In this document: positions 32,859-42,049 of the stretch, in pieces
Numbering within the stretch: the stretch's first letter is position 1
Layout: every line of letters starts with the position of its first letter
Assembly (NCBI RefSeq): GCF_014195095.1
Contig: NZ_JACIBC010000003.1
Coordinates: 186,001-250,000 of the forward strand
Length of the DNA: 64,000 bases
Direction of reading: 5' to 3'
Source: Rhizobium sp. BK602
Lineage (GTDB): Bacteria; Pseudomonadota; Alphaproteobacteria; Rhizobiales; Rhizobiaceae
Notes under the pieces: generated by a model
Databases searched by the model: none
What the model saw: only the letters and a program-made list of their open reading frames with translations
Told to the model about the DNA's origin: nothing
Program-made: the position numbers and the translations under genes

Positions 32859-34130
32859 ATGACTTTCAATTTGCTTGGAAGGCAAGCAAGCCGTCGTAGC
32901 TTTCTCAAGGGAGCAGGGGCGGCCTCAGCCGCCGCGCTGGCCGGTTTCCCGATGCCGGCGATCGCGCAGGCGCAGGACATCAATATCATTTCCGACGAGA
33001 ACAATGCCGATGCGCTGGCGATCCTGCGCAAAATGGCGGAGGATTTCGGCAAGCAGGCCGGCGTCAAGGTCGTGATCAACAATATGGACCATGAGGCCCA
33101 TAAGACCGCCATCCGCAACTATCTCGTCGCCGGTGCACCGGATATCTGCTTCTGGTTCTCCGGAAACCGCATGCGCGCCTTCGTCAAGCGCGGTCTTTTC
33201 GACGATATCTCCGATCTTTTCGAGAAAGAGAAATACAAGGATGTGCTCGGCGCGGCGGCCGGTTCGGTTACCGTCGACGGCAAGCAATACGGCCTGCCGA
33301 CCGGAGGCACGCTCTGGGGCATGTTCTATCGCAAGGACGTCTTCAGCCAGCTCGGCGCCACGGTGCCGGCAAGCTGGGACGATTTTCTCGCTTTCGGCGC
33401 GAAGTGCAAGGCCGCCAATCTGACGCCGATCGCCATGGGCACCAAGGAACTTTGGCCGGCAGCCGGCTGGTTCGACCAGATGAACCTGCGCATCAACGGT
33501 CTCGACAAGCATATGGCGCTGATGAACGGCGAGATGAGCTATCTCGACCCGGCGCTGAAGCCGGTGTTCGACCAGTGGGAAACCCTGATCAAGCAGGACT
33601 TCTTCACGCCCAACCACACGTCCTTTGGTTGGCAGGAAGCGGGCGCACTACTGGCGCAGAAGAAGGCCGGCATGATGAACCTCGGCGCCTTCGTCCGCTA
33701 CGCCTTCCCGAAGGAGGACCTCGATCAGCTCGCCTTCGCGCCGTTCCCGACGATCGATGCGAAGGTCGGCCGTTTCGAGGAGTTCTCGCTGAATTCCGTT
33801 CATATCCCGGCCAACGCCAAGAACAAGCAAGGCGCCCGCGAGTTCCTGAGCTATTTCTATCGCCCGGAAAATCTCGGTCCCTATCTCGAACCCGGCGGCA
33901 ATGTTCCGCCGCGCAACGATCTGCCACCGAGCAAGGACCCGCTGGTCAACGCCGCTGTCGAAGCACTGAAGACGGTGCAGGGCACCTCGCAATATTACGA
34001 CCGCGACAGCGATCCCGACATGGCACAGGCCGGCCTCGTCGGCTTCCAGGAATTCATGGCGAAGCCCGAACGGCGGAGCGCGATCCTGCAGCGCCTCGAA
34101 GGTACGCGTAAGCGTATCTACAAGCTCTAA
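32859..34130 (+). CDS. CUT1 sugar ABC transporter substrate-binding protein
   Basis: 423 residues. The ATG at 32859 has AGGGAGG 8 bases upstream. The N-terminus carries a twin-arginine signal (SRRSFLKGAGAASAAALAG, cleavage after AIAQA), so it is probably exported folded by Tat. The mature part is an SBP_bac_1 protein: VKVVINNMDHEAHKTAIRNYLVAGAPD, GLPTGGTLWGMFYRKDVF, and a typical ARLLAQKKAGMMNLG-like region. It delivers an oligosaccharide to the permeases that follow. The GH42 enzyme at the end of the operon suggests a beta-galactoside. Confidence 0.92.
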   Translation: MTFNLLGRQASRRSFLKGAGAASAAALAGFPMPAIAQAQDINIISDENNADALAILRKMAEDFGKQAGVKVVINNMDHEAHKTAIRNYLVAGAPDICFWFSGNRMRAFVKRGLFDDISDLFEKEKYKDVLGAAAGSVTVDGKQYGLPTGGTLWGMFYRKDVFSQLGATVPASWDDFLAFGAKCKAANLTPIAMGTKELWPAAGWFDQMNLRINGLDKHMALMNGEMSYLDPALKPVFDQWETLIKQDFFTPNHTSFGWQEAGALLAQKKAGMMNLGAFVRYAFPKEDLDQLAFAPFPTIDAKVGRFEEFSLNSVHIPANAKNKQGAREFLSYFYRPENLGPYLEPGGNVPPRNDLPPSKDPLVNAAVEALKTVQGTSQYYDRDSDPDMAQAGLVGFQEFMAKPERRSAILQRLEGTRKRIYKL

Positions 34131-34148
34131 CCTTTCCTCCCGGCGGCC

Positions 34149-34176
34149 GGGAGGCGGGGCCGCTGCTCCGCCTCCC
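34149..34176 (+). promoter_or_regulatory. Stem-loop between binding-protein and permease genes
   Basis: GGGAGGCGG pairs with CCGCCTCCC (9 bp) around a 10-nt loop, 18 bases after the binding-protein stop and 22 bases before the permease start. No T-run. Fits a partial terminator or 3' stabiliser that raises binding protein over permease; role inferred. Confidence 0.6.
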
Positions 34177-34197
34177 CATTTCGAAAGAGGATTTCAA

Positions 34198-35082
34198 ATG
34201 ATGATATTCTGGCGCCACCATCGCTGGTGGCTGACCCCCGCTTTGCTGATTTTACCCGCGGCCGTCCTGTTTTCCGTCGTCATCCTGTGGTCGGCGCTGG
34301 AGAGCATCTGGATCAGCCTGCATGAATGGGATGGTTTCAGCCCAATGACCTGGATCGGCCTCGGCAATTACGTCGAGCTGTTCAACGATCCGCAATTCTA
34401 CGTATCGCTGAAGAACAACCTTATCTGGCTTGTCATGTTCATGGCCGCGCCGCCGCTCGGACTGGCGATCGCGCTTCTCGTCAACCAGAAGATCCGTGGC
34501 ATGCGGCTGATGAAGTCGCTGTTCTTCATTCCACTGGTGCTGGCCTCGGTTGCCGTCGGTGTCGTCTTCACCTGGGTCTACACGCCGCAGCTCGGCCTGC
34601 TGGCGTTGATTTTCGGCTTCTTTGGCGCGACCGCGCCGGCTGTCCTGTCGGACGAGCATTTCGTGACCTTCGCCATCGTCATCGCAGCACTCTGGCCGCA
34701 GATCGCCTTCTGCATGGTGCTTTATCTCGCCGGCCTCAACAATTTGAGCGAGGAGCTGATCGGCGCCGGCCGGGTGGACGGGGCGAGGGGCTGGAACATG
34801 CTGCGCCACATCGTCCTGCCGCAGCTGACGCAAGTCACCTTCATCGCCATTGCCGTCACCGTCGTCGGCGCGCTTCGCTCCTTCGACATGGTCTCGGTCA
34901 TGACCCAAGGCGGGCCGTTCGGCTCCTCGCAGGTGCTGGCCTACCAGATGTTCGAACAGTCGATCTTCTCCTATCGCTTCGGCTATGGCGCGGCGATCGC
35001 CTCGGTGCTGTTCGTGATCATGGCAGCGTTCATCGTCTGGTATCTCTCGCGCATCATCCGCATGGAAGAAAGGGGGGCCTGA
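34198..35082 (+). CDS. CUT1 sugar ABC transporter permease, MalF-like
   Basis: 294 residues with six membrane segments starting LTPALLILPAAVLFSVVILW. The EAA loop reads EELIGAGRVDGARGWNMLRHIVLPQL near residue 185. AGAGG lies about 8 bases upstream; a second ATG follows directly. Its TGA overlaps the next gene's ATG (TGATG), indicating coupled translation with the partner permease. Confidence 0.92.
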   Translation: MMIFWRHHRWWLTPALLILPAAVLFSVVILWSALESIWISLHEWDGFSPMTWIGLGNYVELFNDPQFYVSLKNNLIWLVMFMAAPPLGLAIALLVNQKIRGMRLMKSLFFIPLVLASVAVGVVFTWVYTPQLGLLALIFGFFGATAPAVLSDEHFVTFAIVIAALWPQIAFCMVLYLAGLNNLSEELIGAGRVDGARGWNMLRHIVLPQLTQVTFIAIAVTVVGALRSFDMVSVMTQGGPFGSSQVLAYQMFEQSIFSYRFGYGAAIASVLFVIMAAFIVWYLSRIIRMEERGA

Positions 35083-35933
35083 TGTATCCGCGCCCGATCC
35101 CCGAAGATGCCATCTGGCATCGCCGCTTCTATTTTACCGCCGTGCTCGCCATCCTGATCCTCTGGCTGTGCCCGCTCTTTGCCGTCATCCTCACCTCCTT
35201 CCGTTCGACGCAGGATGTAATGGGCGGCAATCTCTGGGGGTGGCCGACACAGTTCGGCCTGGTGGAGAATTATACGTCTGTCTTCACCCAGACGCCGATG
35301 GCCCGCTATTTCCTCAACAGCCTGATGATCACGATCCCCGCCGTCGCCGGCGTGCTGGTCCTGAGCACGCTCGCGGGCTTCGTGCTGGCGCGTTATCGGT
35401 TCCGTGGCAACATGCTCGTCTTCGCGCTCTTCGTCGGCGGCAACTTCTTGCCCTACCAGATCATGATGATCCCGGTGCGCGACTTGATGGTTCGCGTCGG
35501 CCTCTATGATACGCCGGCCGCGCTGATCATCTTCCATATCGCCTTCCAGACCGGCTTTGCGACGCTGTTCATGCGCAACTTCATCGCCGCGCTGCCGGAC
35601 GAGCTGTTCCAGGCGGCGAGGGCGGAGGGGGCTTCGCCCTTCCAGACGCTGGTTCATGTCGTCGTTCCGCTGGTTCGCCCGGCGCTGGCCGCGCTCGCGA
35701 TCCTGATCTTCACCTTCGTCTGGAACGACTATTTCTGGGCCGTGGTGCTGACGGTCAGCGACACGGTCAAGCCGGTGACCGCCGGTCTTGCCAACCTGCG
35801 TGGCGAATGGGTTTCCGCCTGGAACCTCATCTCCGCCGGCACGATCGTCGTCGCGGTCCCGCCCGTCATCATGTTTTTCCTGATGCAGCGGCATTTCATC
35901 GCCGGGCTCACCATGGGGGCGGTGAAGGGATGA
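35082..35933 (+). CDS. CUT1 sugar ABC transporter permease, MalG-like
   Basis: 283 residues. Six membrane segments (FTAVLAILILWLCPLFAVILTSF first) and the MalG-type EAA loop ELFQAARAEGASPFQTLVHVVVPLVRP near residue 178. The C-terminus has the common QRHFIAGLTMGAVKG ending of CUT1 permeases. GGGGGG precedes the ATG that overlaps the upstream stop. Confidence 0.92.
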   Translation: MYPRPIPEDAIWHRRFYFTAVLAILILWLCPLFAVILTSFRSTQDVMGGNLWGWPTQFGLVENYTSVFTQTPMARYFLNSLMITIPAVAGVLVLSTLAGFVLARYRFRGNMLVFALFVGGNFLPYQIMMIPVRDLMVRVGLYDTPAALIIFHIAFQTGFATLFMRNFIAALPDELFQAARAEGASPFQTLVHVVVPLVRPALAALAILIFTFVWNDYFWAVVLTVSDTVKPVTAGLANLRGEWVSAWNLISAGTIVVAVPPVIMFFLMQRHFIAGLTMGAVKG

Positions 35934-36000
35934 TGACCTTGTCCAACGCGTTCGCCAATCGCCCCCTTTGTGCCAATCCTTCTTTTGCGAGCCTAGAAGC

Positions 36001-37146
36001 ATGACCAGTCTCGAACTTAGACACGTCAACAAGAATTACGGTGCCTATCATGCCTTGCGCGGCATCGATCTTTCCGTGGAACAGGGCGAATTCATCGTCA
36101 TGGTCGGCCCGTCCGGCTGCGGCAAGTCCACGCTCCTGAAATCGATCGCCGGCCTGGAGACGATCTCATCCGGCCAGATCATGATCAACGGCCGCGATGT
36201 CAGCACAGCGGAGCCGGGAGATCGCGGCATCGCCATGGTGTTCCAGTCCTACGCGCTCTATCCGCATATGACGGTCGCCGAGAACATGGGCTTCGGCCTG
36301 CGCATGGCCAAGCGGCCAAAGGCGGAGATCGATGCCGCCGTGGCACGCGCCGCCAAGATCCTGAGGATCACCGATCAGCTCGACAAGCGGCCGAAGCAGC
36401 TTTCGGGCGGCCAGCGCCAGCGCGTTGCCATCGGCCGGGCGATCACCCGCTCGCCGGACGTCTTCCTCTTCGACGAGCCCTTGTCGAACCTCGACGCCGC
36501 CCTGCGCACGCAGATGCGCGTGGAACTGAGCAGCCTGCATGCCGAACTCGGCGCGACCATGGTCTATGTCACGCATGACCAGATCGAGGCCATGACGATG
36601 GCGAGCCGCATCGTGGTGCTCAATCGCGGTATCATCGAGCAGGTCGGCTCGCCGCTGGAACTTTACAGAAACCCCGACAATCTCTTCGTCGCCGGCTTCC
36701 TGGGTGCACCGCGGATGAATTTCTTCACCGTGACCGTCGACCAGGTTGCCGGAAACAGCGCGACCGTCTCCGCACCGGGGCTAGCGCCGGTCACAGTCGA
36801 ACTTGCAGCCGGCGTCACGGTGCAAAAAGGCGAGGGGCTGACCCTCGGCATCCGGCCGGAAAGCATTTCCGTTACGGACGCTCAAGCTCCGGGTGCGGCG
36901 ATCTCTGGCCATGTCCGCCTCGTCGAGCATCTCGGGCGTGAAACCATTCTCTATGTCGATGCCGGCGCGCTGCAATGCATCGGCTCGGAAAGCGGCACGG
37001 GCAGCATCACCGTGCAGATCGGCCATGTCACCGGCATTGCCAACGATACGCCGATCAGCCTCAGCCTCGATCCCAGCGAAATCTACCTCTTTTCCGCCAC
37101 TGACGAGCGGACCATCACGGCCCGCAAATCCATTCTCGATAAATGA
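36001..37146 (+). CDS. CUT1 ABC transporter ATP-binding protein, UgpC/MalK-like
   Basis: 381 residues. Walker [10 protein letters not shown] at 36-44, signature [15 protein letters not shown], Walker [13 protein letters not shown], switch His in [12 protein letters not shown], and a C-terminal TOBE-like regulatory domain (LTLGIRPESISV). The ATG at 36001 begins the first beta strand; a longer frame from 35968 has no homology. The stop overlaps a potential ATG of the beta-galactosidase gene. It energises the two upstream permeases. Confidence 0.9.
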   Translation: MTSLELRHVNKNYGAYHALRGIDLSVEQGEFIVMVGPSGCGKSTLLKSIAGLETISSGQIMINGRDVSTAEPGDRGIAMVFQSYALYPHMTVAENMGFGLRMAKRPKAEIDAAVARAAKILRITDQLDKRPKQLSGGQRQRVAIGRAITRSPDVFLFDEPLSNLDAALRTQMRVELSSLHAELGATMVYVTHDQIEAMTMASRIVVLNRGIIEQVGSPLELYRNPDNLFVAGFLGAPRMNFFTVTVDQVAGNSATVSAPGLAPVTVELAAGVTVQKGEGLTLGIRPESISVTDAQAPGAAISGHVRLVEHLGRETILYVDAGALQCIGSESGTGSITVQIGHVTGIANDTPISLSLDPSEIYLFSATDERTITARKSILDK

Positions 37147-37166
37147 TCCTTCAGGAGCTCGATACC

Positions 37167-39308
37167 GTGTCAGTCAATACCAGTCCCAAAGACCTTTCCG
37201 TATGGCGCACCATCAAGACCGACCGTTTTCTGGTCGGCGCCCCGCATTATCCGGAACATGTCGATGAAAGCTATTGGGAGCGCGATGCCAGGCGCATGGC
37301 CGAGGCCGGCTTCAATGTGGTGCGCCTCGGCGAATTCGCCTGGCATATCTTCGAGCCGAAGCTCGGCACCTTCGACTTCGATCTGTTCGACCGCGCCATC
37401 GCCGTACTGGCAAATCACGGCATCAGCACGATCATGTGCACACCGACGGCCACACCGCCGCGCTGGCTGACGGCAGCCCATCCGGAGGTCCTTCGCGTCG
37501 ACGGCAACGGCCGAAAAATGAGCCACGGCTCGCGCCAGCATGCCGATACGGCCAGCCCGGTCTATCGCGAGCACAGCAAGCGCATCACCAAGGCGATGGC
37601 GGAGCACTATCGCGACACTCCGCATGTCATCGGCTGGCAGACCGACAACGAGCTCAACACCAGCATGCCGGAATCCTTCTCCGACGCGACGCTTTCGGAA
37701 TTCCAAGCCTATCTCGCTAACAAATACGGCACGATCGGCAAGCTCAATTTTGCCTGGGGCGGCGACTTCTGGGCGACAGCCTACGACGATTTCGGCCAGG
37801 TGGTGCTGCCCATCGATTTCGGGCCGACCTTCCCGAGCCCGGGGCATGTGCAGGACTACCACCGCTTCCTCGCCTTCTCGACCGCGCGCTTCCAGCACGA
37901 TCAGGTGGAAATCCTGCGGGCGACGAAGGCGGACTGGTTTATCTTCCACAATCTCGGCGGCCTGCGCGATATCGATTTCCGTGGCCAGTTCTCCACCGAT
38001 CTCGATTTCGTCGGCTACGATATCTATCCGATGCTCTATGACGAGTTCCAGCGCATCGGCAATCACGCCAAGGTTCAGGCGCTGCATCTCGACATCTGCC
38101 GCGGCTTTTCGGGCAACTACATCATCCCCGAACAGCAGTCCGGTTTCGGCAGCCAGCCCGGCTTCTGCACGCTGACGCCGGAGCCAGGCGAGATGCGGCG
38201 CATGGCGATGTCGTCGGTGGCGCGCGGCGCCGACGGCCTGATGTTCTTCCGCTGGCGGCCGGCGCATTTCGGTGCGGAAATCTACTGGATGGGCATCATC
38301 GACCATGACGACGTGCCGCGCCATCGCTATGACGAGGCCAAGCGTTTCGCCAGCGAAATGACAGCGCTCAAGGACAAGATCCTCGGCACTTATGTCCGCA
38401 TGGATGTCGGCATCGCCGGCTCGGATTTCGACAATCAGGAGGCGCACAAGACCTATTCGATCGGATTGCCGAGCCCGCAGGACGACGCCGTGCTGTTGCA
38501 TCAGCATTGCTACGATCGCGGCATCGCCTGCGGCTTCATCCATCCCGAAGACGATCTTTCGCGCTTGAAGCTTCTCTATGTTCCGCATTGGGTGATGTGG
38601 AAGGACGGCTGGACGGAACGGCTGGAGACCTTCGCGCGGAACGGCGGCACGGTCATCATCGGCGCCCGCACCGGCACGCGCGACGAAAACAACCATGTGA
38701 TCCGCGAGGCAGCGCCCGGTACCTCTCTCGCACGGCTGACCGGCGTCACGGTCGAGGATTTCGGCCGGCTTGCCGCTCCGGGCGCCAACGGGCTCTTCGA
38801 CGTCATGTCGCGTTCCGGCGGGCTGATGGTGCCGCCCAACCGGCCGGCTGAATCCCATCGCCGCGTTCGCCGGTTTACGATCGGCAATCGCGAACTGGAG
38901 GCCGCGCATTTCTACGAAAACCTGGCGGTTGCCGGCGATGTCGAGGTGATCGCGACCTGGTCGAACCGTTATGCCGAGGGTGTACCGATGGCGACATCCC
39001 GCAAAGTCGGCAAGGGCAGGGTGCTCTATCTCGGCACCTACCTTACACCCGAGCTGACCACTGCGCTCACGGATCGGACCTTCACGGACGCGGGCGTTGA
39101 GCCGCTGATTGCCGATCTGCCCGCCGGCGTCGAGGTAACCATGCGCCAGAACGACGATCGGCGTCTGCTCTTCATCCAGAACTACACGGACCAGAGGGCT
39201 GAACTGACAAGCGTTCCAAGTGGTATCGATCTCCTCGACAACGGCAAATCGGTTTCCGGCGCCCTGTCGCTCGACGCCTATGGCTGCGCAATCGTCGAGC
39301 TTGGCTGA
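37167..39308 (+). CDS. Beta-galactosidase, glycoside hydrolase family 42
   Basis: 713 residues from the GTG at 37167, which has AGGAG 9 bases upstream; an ATG at 37143 overlapping the ATPase stop is the alternative. GH42 motifs: PHYPEHVDESYWERDARRM, VVRLGEFAWHIFEP, the acid/base Glu in QTDNELN (residue 162), and the nucleophile Glu in IIPEQQSGFG (residue 322). The C-terminal trimerisation and beta-sandwich domains are complete. No signal peptide, so it hydrolyses imported beta-galactosides in the cytoplasm. It is the last gene of the importer operon. Confidence 0.93.
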   Translation: MSVNTSPKDLSVWRTIKTDRFLVGAPHYPEHVDESYWERDARRMAEAGFNVVRLGEFAWHIFEPKLGTFDFDLFDRAIAVLANHGISTIMCTPTATPPRWLTAAHPEVLRVDGNGRKMSHGSRQHADTASPVYREHSKRITKAMAEHYRDTPHVIGWQTDNELNTSMPESFSDATLSEFQAYLANKYGTIGKLNFAWGGDFWATAYDDFGQVVLPIDFGPTFPSPGHVQDYHRFLAFSTARFQHDQVEILRATKADWFIFHNLGGLRDIDFRGQFSTDLDFVGYDIYPMLYDEFQRIGNHAKVQALHLDICRGFSGNYIIPEQQSGFGSQPGFCTLTPEPGEMRRMAMSSVARGADGLMFFRWRPAHFGAEIYWMGIIDHDDVPRHRYDEAKRFASEMTALKDKILGTYVRMDVGIAGSDFDNQEAHKTYSIGLPSPQDDAVLLHQHCYDRGIACGFIHPEDDLSRLKLLYVPHWVMWKDGWTERLETFARNGGTVIIGARTGTRDENNHVIREAAPGTSLARLTGVTVEDFGRLAAPGANGLFDVMSRSGGLMVPPNRPAESHRRVRRFTIGNRELEAAHFYENLAVAGDVEVIATWSNRYAEGVPMATSRKVGKGRVLYLGTYLTPELTTALTDRTFTDAGVEPLIADLPAGVEVTMRQNDDRRLLFIQNYTDQRAELTSVPSGIDLLDNGKSVSGALSLDAYGCAIVELG

Positions 39309-39323
39309 TGACGAACGATGTGT

Positions 39324-39346
39324 GGCGCTCGCAATTGGCGAGCGCC
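39324..39346 (+). terminator. Probable terminator after the beta-galactosidase operon
   Basis: GGCGCTCGC and GCGAGCGCC form a perfect 9-bp stem with an AATTG loop, 15 bases after the stop. No T-run follows. Confidence 0.55.
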
Positions 39347-39469
39347 ATCCATGTCGGCGGGAACAGTCGCCAAGGTTTACACGGACACCTTTAGCCGTTA
39401 GAGGTTCGCAAATGCCCGACCACTGCCGGCGAATGGTGGTATGGATCGCACCGCATCAAGACACAAGAA

Positions 39470-39781
39470 ATGACAAATATGAACGACCAAGACGACGACT
39501 ATATCTATGACGAGGCAACCGGCGAGTGGCGGCCCGCTTCGGAAATCGCTGCGGAGAAGGCGAAGGGCGCGGAAGTCCGCGACGCATCGGGCAATGTTCT
39601 CGCGGACGGGGATTCTGTCGTCCTGATCAAGGATCTCAAGGTCAAGGGCGCCGGCCAGACGCTGAAGCAAGGAACCGTGATCCGGTCGATCCGGCTTACC
39701 GATAACCCGGAAGAGATCGATTGTCGGCACGACGCGATCAAGGGTCTGGTTCTGCGCACCGAGTTCGTGCGCAAGCGCTGA
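39470..39781 (+). CDS. PhnA domain protein without zinc ribbon
   Basis: 103 residues (an ATG at 39479 would give 100). The C-terminal two thirds match PhnA: EVRDASGNVLADGDSVVLIKDLKVKG, LKQGTVIRSIRL, EIDCRHDAIKGLVLRTEFVKR-like end. The N-terminus is DDDYIYDEATGEWRPASE and lacks the CPxC zinc ribbon of E. coli PhnA, a layout I recall in alphaproteobacterial members. Despite the name, PhnA is not part of the phosphonate lyase pathway. No partner genes nearby; function unclear. Confidence 0.78.
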   Translation: MTNMNDQDDDYIYDEATGEWRPASEIAAEKAKGAEVRDASGNVLADGDSVVLIKDLKVKGAGQTLKQGTVIRSIRLTDNPEEIDCRHDAIKGLVLRTEFVRKR

Positions 39782-39986
39782 TTTCAGCCGCGCGCGTCAC
39801 GCCGGCGCTTCTTGGTATCGCCAAATCAGACCCGGTGCTTCGGGTTTCTAACTGCGTAGGGCGCGGTTATTGTGGCAGCATACAAGGTGATCGACGCGCG
39901 CAAGCTCCGGTGCTCCCGGCGGCGATAAGTCGCCTCGATGCAATTATTCCGCAGCTATCCTTGGGGTTTTGGGACGCTCTGCAGCT

Positions 39987-40271
39987 CTATCGAGATGAAG
40001 ACTGCTGTTTGAGTGTTTTGATGAAGTCCGCCAACGGATGGATCGGAGGCGTCGTCGTCAACAGCCGTTCAAGAGCGGCCGCGATCGCCCGACAATCATC
40101 CGCGGAAAGAGGCCGGAGGCTCGATACGACTTTGTTGTATGCGGGCGTCCCGCGTGAAGCGAGGGAGCGATTGATCACAAATTGCTCCACCTCTCCGTCA
40201 AATCGCTCCACAAACAGGGCGAGCGAACCGCCGTCAGCAGCAGCCGCGCTGTCCGATATCGATTTGAACAT
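39987..40271 (-). CDS. Hypothetical protein (94 residues)
   Basis: Start at 40271 chosen because GGAG lies 6 bases upstream; an in-frame ATG five codons earlier lacks a site. The product is soluble and helical with no known motif: MFKSISDSAAAADGG, LALFVERFDGEVEQFVINRSLASR, LRPLSADDCRAIAAALERLL. The composition looks like a folded protein, not a shadow frame. Function unknown. Confidence 0.5.
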   Translation of the reverse strand: MFKSISDSAAAADGGSLALFVERFDGEVEQFVINRSLASRGTPAYNKVVSSLRPLSADDCRAIAAALERLLTTTPPIHPLADFIKTLKQQSSSR

Positions 40272-40522
40272 GGAAACTCCATCCATTAGACGTATGGTAA
40301 GCTATCCGATCGATGCCCCGGAGCAAAAGGGGAGCAAGGCATCCGGCACGCCGAAGCCTTGAGAATGAGGCACGAGATCGACCTTCGACTATATTGGAAA
40401 AGCGTTGCAGGCAGTCAATCTTCTTGATCGTGGGGACCGGCATGGAGATCAGCGGTAACTCGATTGATATCTGGACGGAGACGAGAGCGGTGGCGGTCAT
40501 CCTTGAATAGGCAGGTCATTTC

Positions 40523-40981
40523 ATGAAACTGGCACCCGATGTCATAGAGACTGTGAAAGCGGTGGTGAGAGACGCATTCGCTGGTGTCACCCTGGGTGAC
40601 GGCGTCGGCCTCCATGAGACGCAAGCGCTCGACGACTATGCAAGCAACGAGGTTCGCGCCGCATATCGCGCTGACGATGAGAAGAATGATTGGGCGGCAA
40701 TCAAGGTGGAAGACCTCAACAAGCACTCAAGCAGCCCAGCGTTCATGGATGCTGACGGAATGCGATTTCATCTGCCCGCATACATGATTGCCGATCTCGA
40801 CGGTGACTATAGGCACGAGTTTGCGCCTTACCTATGCGGATGCCCGGGGAAATTTTCCTTACTCACCGCACATCAACGAGATGCAGTGACGCTGTATCTG
40901 CATGCTGTTTGCCAGAAGGAAAACGTACCGTCTTATCAGTACGACATAGAGCGCGCGCTTGAAGAATGGGGACCCGCATAG
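40523..40981 (+). CDS. Hypothetical protein, DUF6714-like
   Basis: 152 residues, acidic, no membrane segment. The pattern SSPAFMDADGMRFHLPAYMIADLDG followed by LTAHQRDAVTLYLHAVC resembles a small family (DUF6714) that I recall from proteobacteria; the match is from memory. AGGCAG lies upstream of the ATG. Codon use and GC are lower than the flanking genes, consistent with an acquired gene. Confidence 0.5.
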   Translation: MKLAPDVIETVKAVVRDAFAGVTLGDGVGLHETQALDDYASNEVRAAYRADDEKNDWAAIKVEDLNKHSSSPAFMDADGMRFHLPAYMIADLDGDYRHEFAPYLCGCPGKFSLLTAHQRDAVTLYLHAVCQKENVPSYQYDIERALEEWGPA

Positions 40982-41265
40982 GCAAGCCTCGGCGGCAAGC
41001 TAAAGCGGAACGAGGCCGTCGCACAGAATTCTCGCAGACCGTATTGAGCATCGGGAACATAGAATGTACCCCGGCTACACACCAAAGATGCATAACGTAC
41101 ATTATGGAACTAAAAGGCCATCGCACATATGCTGGGTTTTATGGCGATGGCCCGCTACTCTCTCTTCGAGCCCGGGTTTTGCACGGTCAGTTGCGCAGGC
41201 ATCTGGGCTGAAAAAAGGCACTTTGTCCGCAGCAAGGTATGAGACTGTGCCTTGCTGCGACCCCA
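40982..41265. other. Intergenic region with an inverted repeat
   Basis: 284 bases with no supported gene. It contains GGCCATCGC (41116-41124) and its complement GCGATGGCC (41144-41152), a 9-bp inverted repeat with a 19-nt spacer, and an imperfect palindrome ATAACGTACATTAT just before it. It could be the 3' end of the small-gene block; no tRNA or recombinase gene was seen. Confidence 0.35.
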
Positions 41266-42039
41266 TTACCAGCAGGTGAACCCCGCATCGACGTTGACGA
41301 TCGCGCCGGTCATCAGGCTGGCCGCACCGGACGCCAGGAAGAGAACGGCGCTCGCGACTTCTTCCGGAGCACCCATCCGGCCCATTGGCGTGTCCGCCAG
41401 CCAGATCGGAATGCGCTCCTTGTTGGCTTCGACCGCGGCAACCATCGGCGTCTCGATATAAGTCGGAGCAACCGCGTTCACCCTGACACCGTGGTGCGCC
41501 CATTCGGCGGCAAGCGAGCGGGTGAGATGATGGACTGCTGCCTTGGAGACATTGTAGGCGGTCTGCGGCTGCGGTCGGTTGCAGATGTTTCCGGACATCG
41601 AACCGAGATTCACGATGGCACCCCGTTTCAGCGCCACCATATGGCGTCCGAATGCCCGCGAGCACCAGAAGACGCCGTTGACGTTGACATCCATCATGCG
41701 AAGCCAGTCGGCGTCGGTAACATCTTCCGCTGCGATACCGCTCTGACCGATGCCGGCATTGTTGACGAGGATGGTTGCCGGCCGGCCAGAGTCGGCGAGT
41801 TCCGATGCGATAGCCTCCATGCGGGCGGAGTCGGTTACGTCGCCGACCCGGATTTCGATCTCGTAGCCTTTGCCGCGGAGCGCGACCGCCTCCCGGGCGT
41901 CCTCTTCGCGCCTCTCGACGACGACAATGGCAGCCCCCGCCTCCGCCAAGGCTTCGGCGCAGCATAGTCCGATCGCGCGCCCTCCCCCTGTCACGACAGC
42001 GCGCTCGCCATCCAGGCGAAATTTCTTCTGGTAAGACAT
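41266..42039 (-). CDS. SDR oxidoreductase, galactitol 2-dehydrogenase-like
   Basis: 257 residues. The ATG at 42039 has GGGAGAGG upstream. Classical SDR motifs: TGGGRAIG, NNAGIG, serine in IVNLGSMSG and catalytic YNVSK. Segments such as VNGVFWCSRAFGRHMV, IVNLGSMSGNICNRPQ, AVHHLTRSLAAEWA and TPMGRMGAP resemble the galactitol dehydrogenase of Rhodobacter sphaeroides as I recall it. It probably oxidises galactitol to L-tagatose with NAD. It is the last gene of a minus-strand polyol operon. Confidence 0.8.
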   Translation of the reverse strand: MSYQKKFRLDGERAVVTGGGRAIGLCCAEALAEAGAAIVVVERREEDAREAVALRGKGYEIEIRVGDVTDSARMEAIASELADSGRPATILVNNAGIGQSGIAAEDVTDADWLRMMDVNVNGVFWCSRAFGRHMVALKRGAIVNLGSMSGNICNRPQPQTAYNVSKAAVHHLTRSLAAEWAHHGVRVNAVAPTYIETPMVAAVEANKERIPIWLADTPMGRMGAPEEVASAVLFLASGAASLMTGAIVNVDAGFTCW

Positions 42040-42049
42040 GTGCCTCTCC

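Noticed and set aside
34326-35081. Apparent 535-residue frame joining an upstream stretch to the second sugar permease
   Set aside because: The upstream part is a shadow of the first permease in another frame; the real permease starts at 35082, overlapping the preceding stop.
39721-40362. 213-codon plus-strand frame in the small-gene islet
   Set aside because: It is antisense to a better candidate with a ribosome site (39987-40271) and its translation is Arg/Ser-rich without a domain.
40313-40510. 65-codon plus-strand frame before the DUF6714-like gene
   Set aside because: No ribosome site or recognisable composition; partly overlaps the upstream region of the 94-residue minus-strand gene.
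41116-41152. Inverted repeat considered as an att site or tRNA remnant
   Set aside because: No integrase, no tRNA-like cloverleaf and no direct repeat elsewhere in the window were seen; kept only as an unexplained repeat.
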